Below, piece by piece: positions 37,359-46,277 of a DNA stretch of 64,000 nt. The position numbers and the translations under genes are program-made. Source of the DNA: Desulforhopalus sp. IMCC35007 (GTDB lineage: Bacteria > Desulfobacterota > Desulfobulbia > Desulfobulbales > Desulfocapsaceae). The notes beneath the pieces are model-generated. The model ran no database searches and was not told where the DNA came from. It was given only the letters and a program-made list of their open reading frames with translations. Numbering within the stretch: position 1 is the first letter of the stretch; the number at the start of each line of letters is the position of its first letter. The DNA is taken from the NCBI RefSeq assembly GCF_005116575.1, contig NZ_SWCN01000008.1, positions 124,001 to 188,000 of the forward strand. The letters run 5' to 3'.

Positions 37359-38498
37359 TTATAATTTTTTCTTAACTTTGGTTCGCTTGATTTTCCGGAT
37401 GTTACGGTTGGCCCCAGATACAGAGCCTGTTGCTGTGCCATCACCGGTTAAGGTTGATTCTACTACAGGTGCTATGGAATCACTGGTCTTACTCACCGTT
37501 TTTGTGTCATACACAGGAATTGGATTGTCAGCGACCACCATAACGTGACTTGGAATGATCGAGAGAATTTCAATGGGATATTCAATCTCTTTTTTAGGTA
37601 TAACCTGTACTTCGTAGAGATCACTGTCATCGATCTTTATGGCCGTGACCGAGAACAGGTCTGACATACTGCCATATTTGCCAACCAGCATTTTAGGAAT
37701 GTTGGCTGCAACTTTCACCGCAGCGGGGCTCACCTTCTGCTCAACCCCTTCAACAGTTACACTGACATTCATCTCTTCGATGGTTTTTGTTACCGTCTCA
37801 AGGGCAATTGTCAGATCGGCGGTGACAGAAGTCTCACCAATGAGTTCGATAATTGCAGGATCAAGTTCCAGTGGCACCTGGAGCTGGGCGGACTTCTTTA
37901 CCCCGTTGAGGTTAATGGCCTTGGTAAAAAGCTCATCAAACTGGGACAGGGTAGTGAGAGGGCCTGTTATTGTAATTACATCCGGGTCGGTTTTCAGCAT
38001 CTTTACATAATAGCCATCTGCGACTCTTCCAACGGTCCGTGCGCTGACGGGATACTGTTTCTGAACGAGTTTATCCAAAGATAAAATAATAGAAGAAGGC
38101 TTCACCCGCTGCACCGTAATTCCGCGCAGCACAGGGATATGATCGTTATCATTTTCTATTACCATGGTGCCGGGAGTAGCTGCAGAAAGATCAACCTGCC
38201 TTGTGATTGCCTTGTTGGCCATCTCCAGGATAAGAGATCTTGGGCCACTCACAGTTACTTCTATTTCTTTTTTAAACTGATTAGAAATAACCAGATCACG
38301 GGGGAGGTTAATGATTTCGATGGGAAACATAACATTTTTATCTACCCGATCCTCACCGCCCACAAAGGACCAGAGAATGACCGCCAGCACCAAAGAGATA
38401 AACTTGAGCATCCAGTCTTTTGAGATCAACTGGGTCAGTTTCTTCTCTTTTACAATTGATGCAATGATATCTTTTATAGACTGTATCATTTTTATCAT
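37359..38498 (-). CDS. cdaR: YbbR-domain protein (CdaR-like regulator of diadenylate cyclase)
   Basis: About 379 residues. The ATG at 38498 overlaps the cdaA stop (ATGA), so I prefer it to the frame's earlier start. A single membrane helix (ISLVLAVILWSFVGG) follows a short cytoplasmic segment. The rest is extracytoplasmic with repeated YbbR units (MFPIEIINLPRDLVIS, VQKQYPVSARTVG, MNVSVTVEGVEQ, EIEYPIEILSIIPSHVMV). The tail is basic. In Firmicutes CdaR binds CdaA and GlmM and modulates c-di-AMP output; synteny suggests the same here. Confidence 0.9.
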   Translation of the reverse strand: MIKMIQSIKDIIASIVKEKKLTQLISKDWMLKFISLVLAVILWSFVGGEDRVDKNVMFPIEIINLPRDLVISNQFKKEIEVTVSGPRSLILEMANKAITRQVDLSAATPGTMVIENDNDHIPVLRGITVQRVKPSSIILSLDKLVQKQYPVSARTVGRVADGYYVKMLKTDPDVITITGPLTTLSQFDELFTKAINLNGVKKSAQLQVPLELDPAIIELIGETSVTADLTIALETVTKTIEEMNVSVTVEGVEQKVSPAAVKVAANIPKMLVGKYGSMSDLFSVTAIKIDDSDLYEVQVIPKKEIEYPIEILSIIPSHVMVVADNPIPVYDTKTVSKTSDSIAPVVESTLTGDGTATGSVSGANRNIRKIKRTKVKKKL

Positions 38499-39283
38499 TT
38501 CGTAATCCAATTTTTCCACGCAGATCGATGCCCGCTCTGATCGATGAAAATCGCTTTTAAATTATTTGTCAGAGTAATCTCATTTTCCACAGTGGTTAGA
38601 GCCCCATGGCGAACAATTGATATCTCCTGCGTCTCCTCAGAAACAACCAGCACTATGGCATCAGTCTCTTCGGTCAGGCCGATAGCAGCGCGGTGTCTCG
38701 TTCCATAGCGCTTGTTAATATAGGGATTTTGGGTGAGTGGCAAAATGCAGCCGGCATGCTTTATACGCCCTTCACTGATAAGCACTGCACCATCATGGAG
38801 CGGGGAAACCGGCATAAAAATAGAGATGAGCAGTTCTTTGGTAAGCGTTGCATCAAGCAAAAAGCCCGACTCTATAAAATCTCCAAGCCCCGTTTCTCTT
38901 TCAATCACTACCAATGCACCAATGCGGCGTTTTGATAGGTAAAAAAGGGTTCGGATAATTTCTTCCAACTCTTTATCAGCGACATCGGTTGAGGTATGAA
39001 AGGGCGACTTCCCAACCCGGGTGAGCGCCCTTCTGATATCATGTTGGAAAACAATGATCACGATGAGCAGGATAGAACTGAGAAACGTCTGCATAACCCA
39101 GGACAGTGCTGCAAGATCCAGAGCACCTGCCAGAAAATACACAATTGTGAGAACCCCAAGGCCTGCAACCATCTGCACAGACCTCGTACCACGGATTATT
39201 GATATTAACTGGTTGATGATAAACGCCACCACCAGAATATCCACAAAATCCTGCCATCTGAAATATGAAAAATTTTCTAACAT
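38495..39283 (-). CDS. cdaA: Diadenylate cyclase CdaA
   Basis: 262 residues: three N-terminal membrane helices (about 12-80), then the DAC domain with the two signature motifs, DGA at residues 164-166 (PLHDGAVLIS) and RHR at 196-198 (TRHRAAIGLTEETDA). It condenses two ATP into cyclic di-AMP, a messenger in osmolyte and cell wall control. It overlaps cdaR. No clear Shine-Dalgarno precedes the ATG, so the start is provisional. Confidence 0.95.
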   Translation of the reverse strand: MLENFSYFRWQDFVDILVVAFIINQLISIIRGTRSVQMVAGLGVLTIVYFLAGALDLAALSWVMQTFLSSILLIVIIVFQHDIRRALTRVGKSPFHTSTDVADKELEEIIRTLFYLSKRRIGALVVIERETGLGDFIESGFLLDATLTKELLISIFMPVSPLHDGAVLISEGRIKHAGCILPLTQNPYINKRYGTRHRAAIGLTEETDAIVLVVSEETQEISIVRHGALTTVENEITLTNNLKAIFIDQSGHRSAWKNWITK

Positions 39284-39768
39284 GTAAAATTACTGGGCAA
39301 TTACAGCCTTCAGCAAAATCTCCGACGATTGAAGGTGAAATGGGATGGAGGGCCAATTCTCCAGCCTCCAGACAAACATACCAGAATCGCTCTGCTATTT
39401 CATCTGGAGGATAATTTTTATACAAAATCTACGGACCGTCATACCTTTGTCCTTACATCAAGGCTTGATCCCTGTAAAGAATAACGCCTCTTTGCCCGAT
39501 GAATTATTTTTCAATTAATAAAATATGTTGGCTCGAACAAGTATATAGAAAATTGACGACAATTACAGTAAATTTATAGTGATTTTTCATATTTCTATTC
39601 ATCTGCACCTTTTTCGGGAACCGGACAAGAGAAATCAAACCTCTTTCATCATTTTTTACTTCTTCAATTTACAGATCGGCCTGCATGCGATAAGAATAGC
39701 CATCAAACATATCTTAAGACGCAGTAGCGGCAACATTTAAAACATACGACACACAATTTATACAAATC
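39284..39768. other. Intergenic region upstream of cdaA and the DUF748 gene
   Basis: 485 bp. The part nearest cdaA keeps an open minus-strand frame (to a TTG at 39425) whose first 45 codons look protein-like (ERFWYVCLEAGELALHP), but it has no ribosome site and runs into cdaA out of frame. It may be a gene remnant. The rest is AT-rich with one candidate promoter. Confidence 0.5.
39553..39580 (+). promoter_or_regulatory. Candidate sigma70 promoter of the DUF748 gene
   Basis: TTGACG (39553-39558), 16-base spacer, TATAGT (39575-39580). It would give a leader of about 180 bases before the ATG at 39769. Confidence 0.5.
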
Positions 39769-42700
39769 ATGTCAGATTTATTTGGAAACATTTCTATAGA
39801 ACCGGACGGTTCCCCGTCAAAGCCCAAACCCAGCCCCAAAAAACCGAGCATCCCTCAAAAAAAGAAAAAGTCACAACCTCCCAGAGAAAATCGACCTAAA
39901 AAACGATCTGGAAAACAATCCGGGAAACGACCTAAAAACCTGCGGTTTCTATGGGCTATAATTCCCGCGGGCATCGTTTTACTCTACAGCATCATTGGCT
40001 TTTTTGCTGTTCCCTATTATCTTTCCACAGCGATACCACAACAAATAAAAGATAAATACAACTTCACCCTTACTCCAGGGAAAGTTAAATTCAACCCGTT
40101 CGCCTTTACTTTAACGGTACAAAACAGCGCCGTAACCGATGACAAGGATCATCCAGTATTTGCATTTGACAGCCTTGAACTCGATCTTGCCCCGATCCAG
40201 CTCCTGCGCATGGATTTTGTTTGCCATCACCTGAAGCTTACAGCACCATCCCTTTTTATCAACCGTTCCACTGACGGAACATATAACATCCACAGCCTGC
40301 TCCCTGATTTTGCCAGCAAGGACAATGGCCTGGGAATGATGAGTTTTTCTGAATTGCCGTTTTTCTTTTCCCTCAACAACATCTCCCTCACCAAGGGATC
40401 GGTGATTTTCGAGGACCAGCCAACAAACAAAACCCACAACATAAAAGACCTGGAACTGCAAATTCCCACCTTGTCCAACATCCCATTTCAGGTCGACAAT
40501 TATATGAGTCCTCATTTTTCGGCAAACATCAATGGAAGCCCGGTTACCTTCACCGGACAGGCCGCAATCGACAAGACTTCGAGCAACCTGCACCCCTCCC
40601 AGATGAGCTGGGCCTTAAAAGACATTTCCCTGCAGGATTATGTCAGTTATTTACCCTTTAATCTTCCTTTCTCCATCAACAAAGGAATAACTGACGGCAC
40701 CATTAATATTGAGTTCAAAGACCAGAAGACCCAGGAGGATAAACTCTCCATATTTTTTGATCTTCATGTTGCAGAAGCACAGCTTGAAACAAAAGAAAAA
40801 ACCTTTCAAGTCGCTTCACCTCAAATAAAACTTGCAGGGTCATTTGTACCTGTTACTAAAGTTCTCACCATCAAGGACCTCCAGCTCAACTCTCCAGAAT
40901 TTATTTCCCAGAGTCAGGAATTCACAAAAGATCTTTTGAGAATTCTGCCTCAAAAGAATAAGGAAGAAAGCCAGCCGATCCCAGCGGCCGAACCACTCCT
41001 CGTGGCATTAAACAATGTACAATTTGAAAACGGCAGCCTGGTTCAACGTGGCAAGGCAGGGAATACATCCACCGATCAAAAATGGACAGGACTTTCGTTT
41101 CAGCTCAGCAACTATGTATCACAGAGCGCCAAAACTTCCGTCACCACTGATTCCACCATGGTGATAAATGGCCAAAAAGCGGACAAAACAGATATCTTTT
41201 CTTACTCGGCAGTTTTCAGCTCGCCAACCACACTCGCAGGAGAGCTCGAAATTCAGAATATTTTCTCAGCTGATGTGTTTGCTTTACTGGTTCCCGACTC
41301 CAATCAAATAAAAACTGAAGGCAAAGGTGAGCTTAAAGGTGAGCTTGTCATCGCAACTGATAGTGCCAATACCACCCCTCTTTTCTCGTTTAACAACACG
41401 GATGTAACCTTAAGAGGCTTCAAATTTTCTCATAAAGATCAGCCTTTTTTTACGGCCGAGGCGATCAGCTTCACAGGCATGAAAAAAAGGCCGGAGAGTT
41501 TCAATCTTGGCAATATCAGTTTTGAAAATGCAAAAACGCTCTACACCAGAAACAGCGTGCCAGCTTTTATAACCGACTTTACCTCAGGTAAACACAGTTT
41601 TAATTCTTTACAGTATCAGGGTGACATCACCATTACCTCCAAGACGACAAAGAAAAACTTTCACCTCGAAAATGCTGAAATCGTCATTTCAGATAAAGAT
41701 GAAACATCTCACGGGAAATCGATCAAGCTGTCAAGCCTTGCAAAAAGCGGCCAGCAAGTTGAAGCAACAGGCTCTGCTACCATTAGCCCCTTTCAGCTCC
41801 GCCTAAATGCACAGTTCCAGAATATACGGTCCATTGATTTGGCACCACTGATATCAGAGAACACCTTTCTCAGCAAAACTCTGAGCACAGTAAGCGGTAA
41901 AGGTGTCTTTACCTTTCCCAAAACTACCTTTGTGGGCGACGTCAATCTGCATGACGGAACAATTGATCAAAATGGACAGGATGGTTTCTCGTGGAGTGAA
42001 CTCAACTGCCAGAGTATCAATTTCAGTGCACAGCCGTATCACCTGGGGATCGGTGCCGTCACCTTTATTAAACCGCAATTTAGCCTGACAGTACAACAAG
42101 CCGATACAAATATTCCTTCAGCAATCTTTAAGGTTTTACGATCTTACCTCAACAAAACCGCAGACAAGTCTTCAGATCAAAAGAAAATTATTATTTCCGC
42201 AACAGACATTCAGGAAATATCTTTATCAGATGGGCAATTTACTATCAGCGATGCCAGACTCACTCCACCCTGGAACAGTAAGATTGAAAATTTAAACGGC
42301 ACTGTCAGTGAAATTCATTCCGCGACATCTGCAGCAAACAGCCCGTTTTCTTTTACGGGGACAATGGACGGAAGCGGTTTCACCTGGCAGGGCAGCTTCA
42401 ACCCGCTTAAGGAAACGACCACTGACAAATATCAATTCACCCTTACTAAGTATCCACTGTCGAATTTCACCAGCCAGTTAACTTCAATCCCGGACATAAA
42501 TGCAAAAGCTGGAAGCCTTGACCTCACCTTGAATTCTGAATGGCAAAACGGTGCACTACAATACAGCTGCCAATCGTGGTTGTCCAACCTGTCGCCTGCA
42601 CAAAATGACTCGGATTCTGCCCTGCCACTCGCCCTTATGCGGGACAAAGACGGTACAGTGAAAATTGACATAGAGTCCTCTGCTTCTGTCACCCCTTCAG

Positions 42701-43347
42701 ATGCCACCCTGTTTGATGGTCTTGTTCGCACCTTCAAAACCCAGATCGTTAAAGGCAACCTCTCTCCCCTGTTACTTGCTAACGGTGACTTTTCAGACTT
42801 AATTGACAATGATTTCATAAGCTTTAAACCGGGTCAATTCATGCTCACCGATCAGGGAAGAACAAATCTTACCCGATACGGGGCGCTGCTCCTTGCTCAC
42901 CCCCATATTAAGTTCCTGTTGTCAGGGGGCTTATACCTCGACGAAGACAAGCAGAGTCTTCGCACTGAGCTGCAGAAAAATGAAAAACAACGAGTGGAAA
43001 AAGAAAACGAAAAACTTTATCAGAAGTGGCTGGAAAAGAAAAAAGAGTTCGAAGAAAGCCTCAATGAGAAACAGGTTGCAGGAAACACTCAAGGCCTCAT
43101 CACAGAAACCGATATACCGTCTAAGGTTCTCTCGGCCTTCAGACCACTTCTTCCCGAGCCTGTTGTCATTTATGATGAAATGCTCTTCGATTTGGCGGAT
43201 AAACGACTGGAGATTATCAAACAACATTTTGTCACTCAACTCTCCCTTGAAAAAGGCCGCGTTGATATCAGCCATCCTGCCAACCGAAAACTCGCCCAAT
43301 ATCAAGAGGACAAGGGCGTTCATATTACAATATTGCCATTACAATGA
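39769..43347 (+). CDS. Giant AsmA-like DUF748-family envelope protein
   Basis: 1192 residues. A Lys/Pro-rich cytoplasmic start (residues 1-63) precedes one membrane helix (FLWAIIPAGIVLLYSIIGFFA). A very long beta-rich periplasmic region with DUF748 features follows (LTPGKVKFNPFAFTLTVQNSAV, FDSLELDLAPIQLLRMDFVCHHL, NGSLVQRGKAG, FDGLVRTFKTQIVKG). Near the end is a charged coiled coil (KNEKQRVEKENEKLYQKWLE). The last 60 residues resemble an OmpA-like segment (YLDEDKQSLR, RVDISHPANRKLAQYQ). Related AsmA/DUF748 proteins are thought to bridge or shuttle lipid between membranes. That role is inferred. Confidence 0.85.
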   Translation: MSDLFGNISIEPDGSPSKPKPSPKKPSIPQKKKKSQPPRENRPKKRSGKQSGKRPKNLRFLWAIIPAGIVLLYSIIGFFAVPYYLSTAIPQQIKDKYNFTLTPGKVKFNPFAFTLTVQNSAVTDDKDHPVFAFDSLELDLAPIQLLRMDFVCHHLKLTAPSLFINRSTDGTYNIHSLLPDFASKDNGLGMMSFSELPFFFSLNNISLTKGSVIFEDQPTNKTHNIKDLELQIPTLSNIPFQVDNYMSPHFSANINGSPVTFTGQAAIDKTSSNLHPSQMSWALKDISLQDYVSYLPFNLPFSINKGITDGTINIEFKDQKTQEDKLSIFFDLHVAEAQLETKEKTFQVASPQIKLAGSFVPVTKVLTIKDLQLNSPEFISQSQEFTKDLLRILPQKNKEESQPIPAAEPLLVALNNVQFENGSLVQRGKAGNTSTDQKWTGLSFQLSNYVSQSAKTSVTTDSTMVINGQKADKTDIFSYSAVFSSPTTLAGELEIQNIFSADVFALLVPDSNQIKTEGKGELKGELVIATDSANTTPLFSFNNTDVTLRGFKFSHKDQPFFTAEAISFTGMKKRPESFNLGNISFENAKTLYTRNSVPAFITDFTSGKHSFNSLQYQGDITITSKTTKKNFHLENAEIVISDKDETSHGKSIKLSSLAKSGQQVEATGSATISPFQLRLNAQFQNIRSIDLAPLISENTFLSKTLSTVSGKGVFTFPKTTFVGDVNLHDGTIDQNGQDGFSWSELNCQSINFSAQPYHLGIGAVTFIKPQFSLTVQQADTNIPSAIFKVLRSYLNKTADKSSDQKKIIISATDIQEISLSDGQFTISDARLTPPWNSKIENLNGTVSEIHSATSAANSPFSFTGTMDGSGFTWQGSFNPLKETTTDKYQFTLTKYPLSNFTSQLTSIPDINAKAGSLDLTLNSEWQNGALQYSCQSWLSNLSPAQNDSDSALPLALMRDKDGTVKIDIESSASVTPSDATLFDGLVRTFKTQIVKGNLSPLLLANGDFSDLIDNDFISFKPGQFMLTDQGRTNLTRYGALLLAHPHIKFLLSGGLYLDEDKQSLRTELQKNEKQRVEKENEKLYQKWLEKKKEFEESLNEKQVAGNTQGLITETDIPSKVLSAFRPLLPEPVVIYDEMLFDLADKRLEIIKQHFVTQLSLEKGRVDISHPANRKLAQYQEDKGVHITILPLQ

Positions 43348-43416
43348 TCCCATACAACGGTATGATAGCTGTAATAACTGTGCTCACATTATGCATGACG
43401 TGAGGTTACAACTCCA

Positions 43417-43809
43417 GTGCAAAGTATAATTGGCCTGCTGGCCCTTCTCTCACTCCTGACCTTTATCCTTTCTTTACTTTTATTGCCGTATCTGATCAGA
43501 AGAATTCCTTCTGATTATTTTCTGAAATTGTCTGAAGAAAGACCAAAACTCAAAGGATACAGTATAAAAGTCCTGTTCCTGACCCTCGTGAGAAATATTT
43601 TCGGCATGCTGCTCTTTGCCGCCGGAATTGCCATGCTTTTCCTCCCCGGCCAGGGTTTGATTACTATTTTCATTGCTCTGTTATTAATGAATTTTCCAGG
43701 TAAAAGAAAACTCATCACCGTTTTAACCCGTCAGAAAAAAGTGCGCGCAACAATGAATTGGATCCGTGCCAAGGCCGGGAAAAAACCAATCGACTGGCCT
43801 TCTGACTAA
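43417..43809 (+). CDS. Small membrane protein with PGPGW-type motif
   Basis: 130 residues with an N-terminal membrane helix and two further hydrophobic segments around AMLFLPGQGLITIFIALLLMNFPGK (given in part: LPGQGLIT), a PGPGW-family pattern. The start is GTG at 43417 with GAGG about 11 bases before. It follows the DUF748 gene by 70 bp and may be co-transcribed. Function is not known. Confidence 0.75.
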   Translation: MQSIIGLLALLSLLTFILSLLLLPYLIRRIPSDYFLKLSEERPKLKGYSIKVLFLTLVRNIFGMLLFAAGIAMLFLPGQGLITIFIALLLMNFPGKRKLITVLTRQKKVRATMNWIRAKAGKKPIDWPSD

Positions 43810-44039
43810 AAACATTCCCCGTACAGCTGATAGTCTCATCCTCAAAAAACTCTGGCGACCAATAGAAACACAAAACACCTAATAATTCTTCAGTTTGACA
43901 GGTACCCGGACAATTCACAAAAATGAAAAAGTTCGTTTTTCTGGATTTATGATGTCGTTTTCCTTAAAGCTGTTGTATATTGGTCAATTTCAATGACATA
44001 AGTTGCACTAACTCTCTTTTATTCGCCCAAATTGCCAAT

Positions 44040-45524
44040 ATGAAAGTTACTGACCCCAATTGTTTACGACTCATTTCAAATCAAAAGAATCTACTCAACG
44101 CCATTCCAGAGATGGTCCTGCTGGTGAAAAATGCGCAATCAGTAGAGTATATGAATCCGAGTGCAATCAGTTTTTTTGGCAATCTGTGTTCCAGCAATAC
44201 AAAAATGAAACCAAATGAAAAAAAGCTGCTTGGAATCATTCTTAATATTGTAGATACTGCACATGCCAATAAGTCCTTTGGCGAGACAATTGCAACCTCC
44301 TATGAAAACACCCATATCGAATATACCCTTGCACCTTTTGAAGGTTATAAAGGCGACAAACTCCAATGGTTTTTCATACGGGATCTTACCGACAACAAAA
44401 ATCAACTTGAGGAACTCTCTCTTTTTCATAACTCTATAGAAACAATCTTAGCTCATAAGATCAGTGAACTAAAAGAGAGTGAAAGAATGAGAAAATCGCT
44501 TACCAACGAACTCAACAGCCTCAAAGAGCACCTTCAGGAACAACCCTCCGAAGGTAACATGGTGGGATCAAGTCGGGCTCTCACGGAACTGCGGGACATG
44601 GTCTTTCAGGTTGCCAAATCCGATGCCACTATTCTCATCACAGGTGAATCGGGCACAGGAAAAGAACTTGTCGCAAATCTTCTCAGGGAAAGCAGTAATC
44701 GCAACGATAAACCTTTTCTGAAAATCAACTGTAATACGATCTCAGACTCCTTACTGGAAAGTGACCTTTTTGGCCACGAACGAGGAGCATTTACCGGCGC
44801 TGACAGCAAACGAAAAGGTAAATTTGAGGTGGTTGATGGTGGTACAATTTTTCTCGATGAAATAGGTGACATCAGTCCAAGAATGCAGGCGGCACTACTC
44901 CGAGTTCTGCAGGACGGAGAAATAATACGGGTTGGCGGAAATATTCCAATAAAAATTGACGTGAGAGTTATCGCCGCAACCAACAGAGACCTCACCGTCA
45001 TGGTTCAGGAAGGAAGTTTCCGACTTGATCTTTTCTATCGTCTCAACATTATCAACATATCCATTCCGCCTTTGAGAGAACGCAAGGAAGACATCATCGA
45101 CCTGACGACTCACTTCATCAGAAAGTATCGACAGGCCTTTAAAAAGGATATCAGTTTCCTCCCTCAGTCAATCCTGGACAAATTGCTTATGCACAACTGG
45201 CCAGGCAACGTCAGGGAGTTGCAAAATGTCATTCAACGTGCCGTTCTTATGGCAAAAAACAACGCTATCACCGAGAATGAATTGTTCTTTGATATGCAAC
45301 CAGGCGGCCACGAAGACAACTCAAAAAAGAACTATCTCGATCAAATTGATGGCAAATCACTCAAAACCATCATCGCAGAAATTGAGAAAGATGTTATCGA
45401 ATTCTCCCTGAAAAAGAACAGGGGGAAAGTCGCTGAAACGGTTGAGCAACTCGAAATTGGTAAAACTGCATTCTATGACAAAATGAAAAGGTACAACATC
45501 TCCCCTAAAGACCATTCATATTAG
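44040..45524 (+). CDS. PAS-containing sigma54-dependent transcriptional activator
   Basis: About 494 residues from the ATG at 44040 (the frame is open to a TTG at 43980; neither has a clear Shine-Dalgarno). The N terminus is PAS-like (LLNAIPEMVLLVKNAQSVEYMNP) in place of a receiver domain, with a coiled linker to about 170. The AAA+ domain has Walker A GESGTGKE (202-209), a normal GAFTGA loop and Walker B TIFLDEIGD. A Fis-type helix-turn-helix ends it (GKVAETVEQLEIGKTAFYDKM). It may sense a ligand or redox state through PAS. A candidate sigma54 site lies just downstream, before the PilZ gene. Confidence 0.9.
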   Translation: MKVTDPNCLRLISNQKNLLNAIPEMVLLVKNAQSVEYMNPSAISFFGNLCSSNTKMKPNEKKLLGIILNIVDTAHANKSFGETIATSYENTHIEYTLAPFEGYKGDKLQWFFIRDLTDNKNQLEELSLFHNSIETILAHKISELKESERMRKSLTNELNSLKEHLQEQPSEGNMVGSSRALTELRDMVFQVAKSDATILITGESGTGKELVANLLRESSNRNDKPFLKINCNTISDSLLESDLFGHERGAFTGADSKRKGKFEVVDGGTIFLDEIGDISPRMQAALLRVLQDGEIIRVGGNIPIKIDVRVIAATNRDLTVMVQEGSFRLDLFYRLNIINISIPPLRERKEDIIDLTTHFIRKYRQAFKKDISFLPQSILDKLLMHNWPGNVRELQNVIQRAVLMAKNNAITENELFFDMQPGGHEDNSKKNYLDQIDGKSLKTIIAEIEKDVIEFSLKKNRGKVAETVEQLEIGKTAFYDKMKRYNISPKDHSY

Positions 45525-45534
45525 ATTAAATTCA

Positions 45535-45549
45535 GGTATCTATCTTGCA
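45535..45549 (+). promoter_or_regulatory. Candidate sigma54 promoter of the PilZ gene
   Basis: AGGTATCTATCTTGCA has GG (45535-45536) and GC (45547-45548) ten bases apart and TTGCA at -12; the -24 half is only partly consensus. The predicted start is near 45560, 43 bp before the ATG, and immediately after a gene for a sigma54 activator. Confidence 0.45.
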
Positions 45550-45602
45550 TAAGAATTAGGGGCTATTTGGAGTTATACTTTTAATATATGTCATAAAACA
45601 CT

Positions 45603-46160
45603 ATGGGTTCTCAACAAAATACCAGCAGAACGATCTGCCCGTTCTGGTCCACGAACTCCAAAAAATGTCGAGTCTGCAGGGATGGATTATTCATCCCCCT
45701 TGACGACCATATAGAAGCATTTTGTATGTCCGAGGATTACCACCATTGCCTGCAATATTCCCTCCACGCCCCAAACGAACAGCAAGCCAACCATCTTGCG
45801 AATAAAAATACCGGCAATAGACGTCAGTCTAACCGAATAAAGCTTTCAAACAAGATACAGTTACTCAAGCTGATCAAATCAGGAGAAGTTATCCAAAACC
45901 TCGCCGCAAGCGCCGAAACCCTCGATTTCAGTCATATCGGCATGCGACTACTGACCACTGTCCCTCTCATCGACGACTCTGTCATTCAATTTTCTTTTAG
46001 CGCTAGCTTTCCGGCCGCAATTAAGACAGGCGCAGGTGTCGTCCATTGGTGTAACAAGCAAATCGATGGTCCAGGCTACCAAGTGGGCATCTCCTTTCAG
46101 TCAGGCTGGATCCTTGAAGCCATGGGAAGATTTTTACAGCCTTACTCGACAAACATCTAA
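45603..46160 (+). CDS. PilZ-domain protein with N-terminal cysteine cluster
   Basis: 185 residues. The first 60 hold a Cys/His set (CPFWSTNSKKCRVCRDG, CMSEDYHHC) that could bind zinc or an Fe-S cluster. The remainder is PilZ-like: RRQSNRIKL (RxxxR), LDFSHIGMRLLT (DxSxxG) and the closing GVVHWCNKQ..GPGYQVGISF strands. PilZ domains bind cyclic di-GMP and alter motility, polysaccharide or pilus function. It lies downstream of the sigma54 regulator. The similarity is good in pattern but short. Confidence 0.78.
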   Translation: MGSQQNTSRTICPFWSTNSKKCRVCRDGLFIPLDDHIEAFCMSEDYHHCLQYSLHAPNEQQANHLANKNTGNRRQSNRIKLSNKIQLLKLIKSGEVIQNLAASAETLDFSHIGMRLLTTVPLIDDSVIQFSFSASFPAAIKTGAGVVHWCNKQIDGPGYQVGISFQSGWILEAMGRFLQPYSTNI

Positions 46161-46277
46161 CCAGATTTACCTGCAAAGATCTAAGAGTTCCGGTTAGAAT
46201 TTTCCCTCAGATTGTCCGTTGTTTCAGGCACTTTTGTTTAACCGAACTGCCAGCATAAGGCTGATGTTGTCCCTGAA

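Noticed and set aside
39039-39425. 128-residue minus-strand ORF overlapping cdaA
   Set aside because: Most of it overlaps the well-supported cdaA in another frame. Only the first 45 codons look protein-like, and there is no ribosome site; treated as a possible remnant only.
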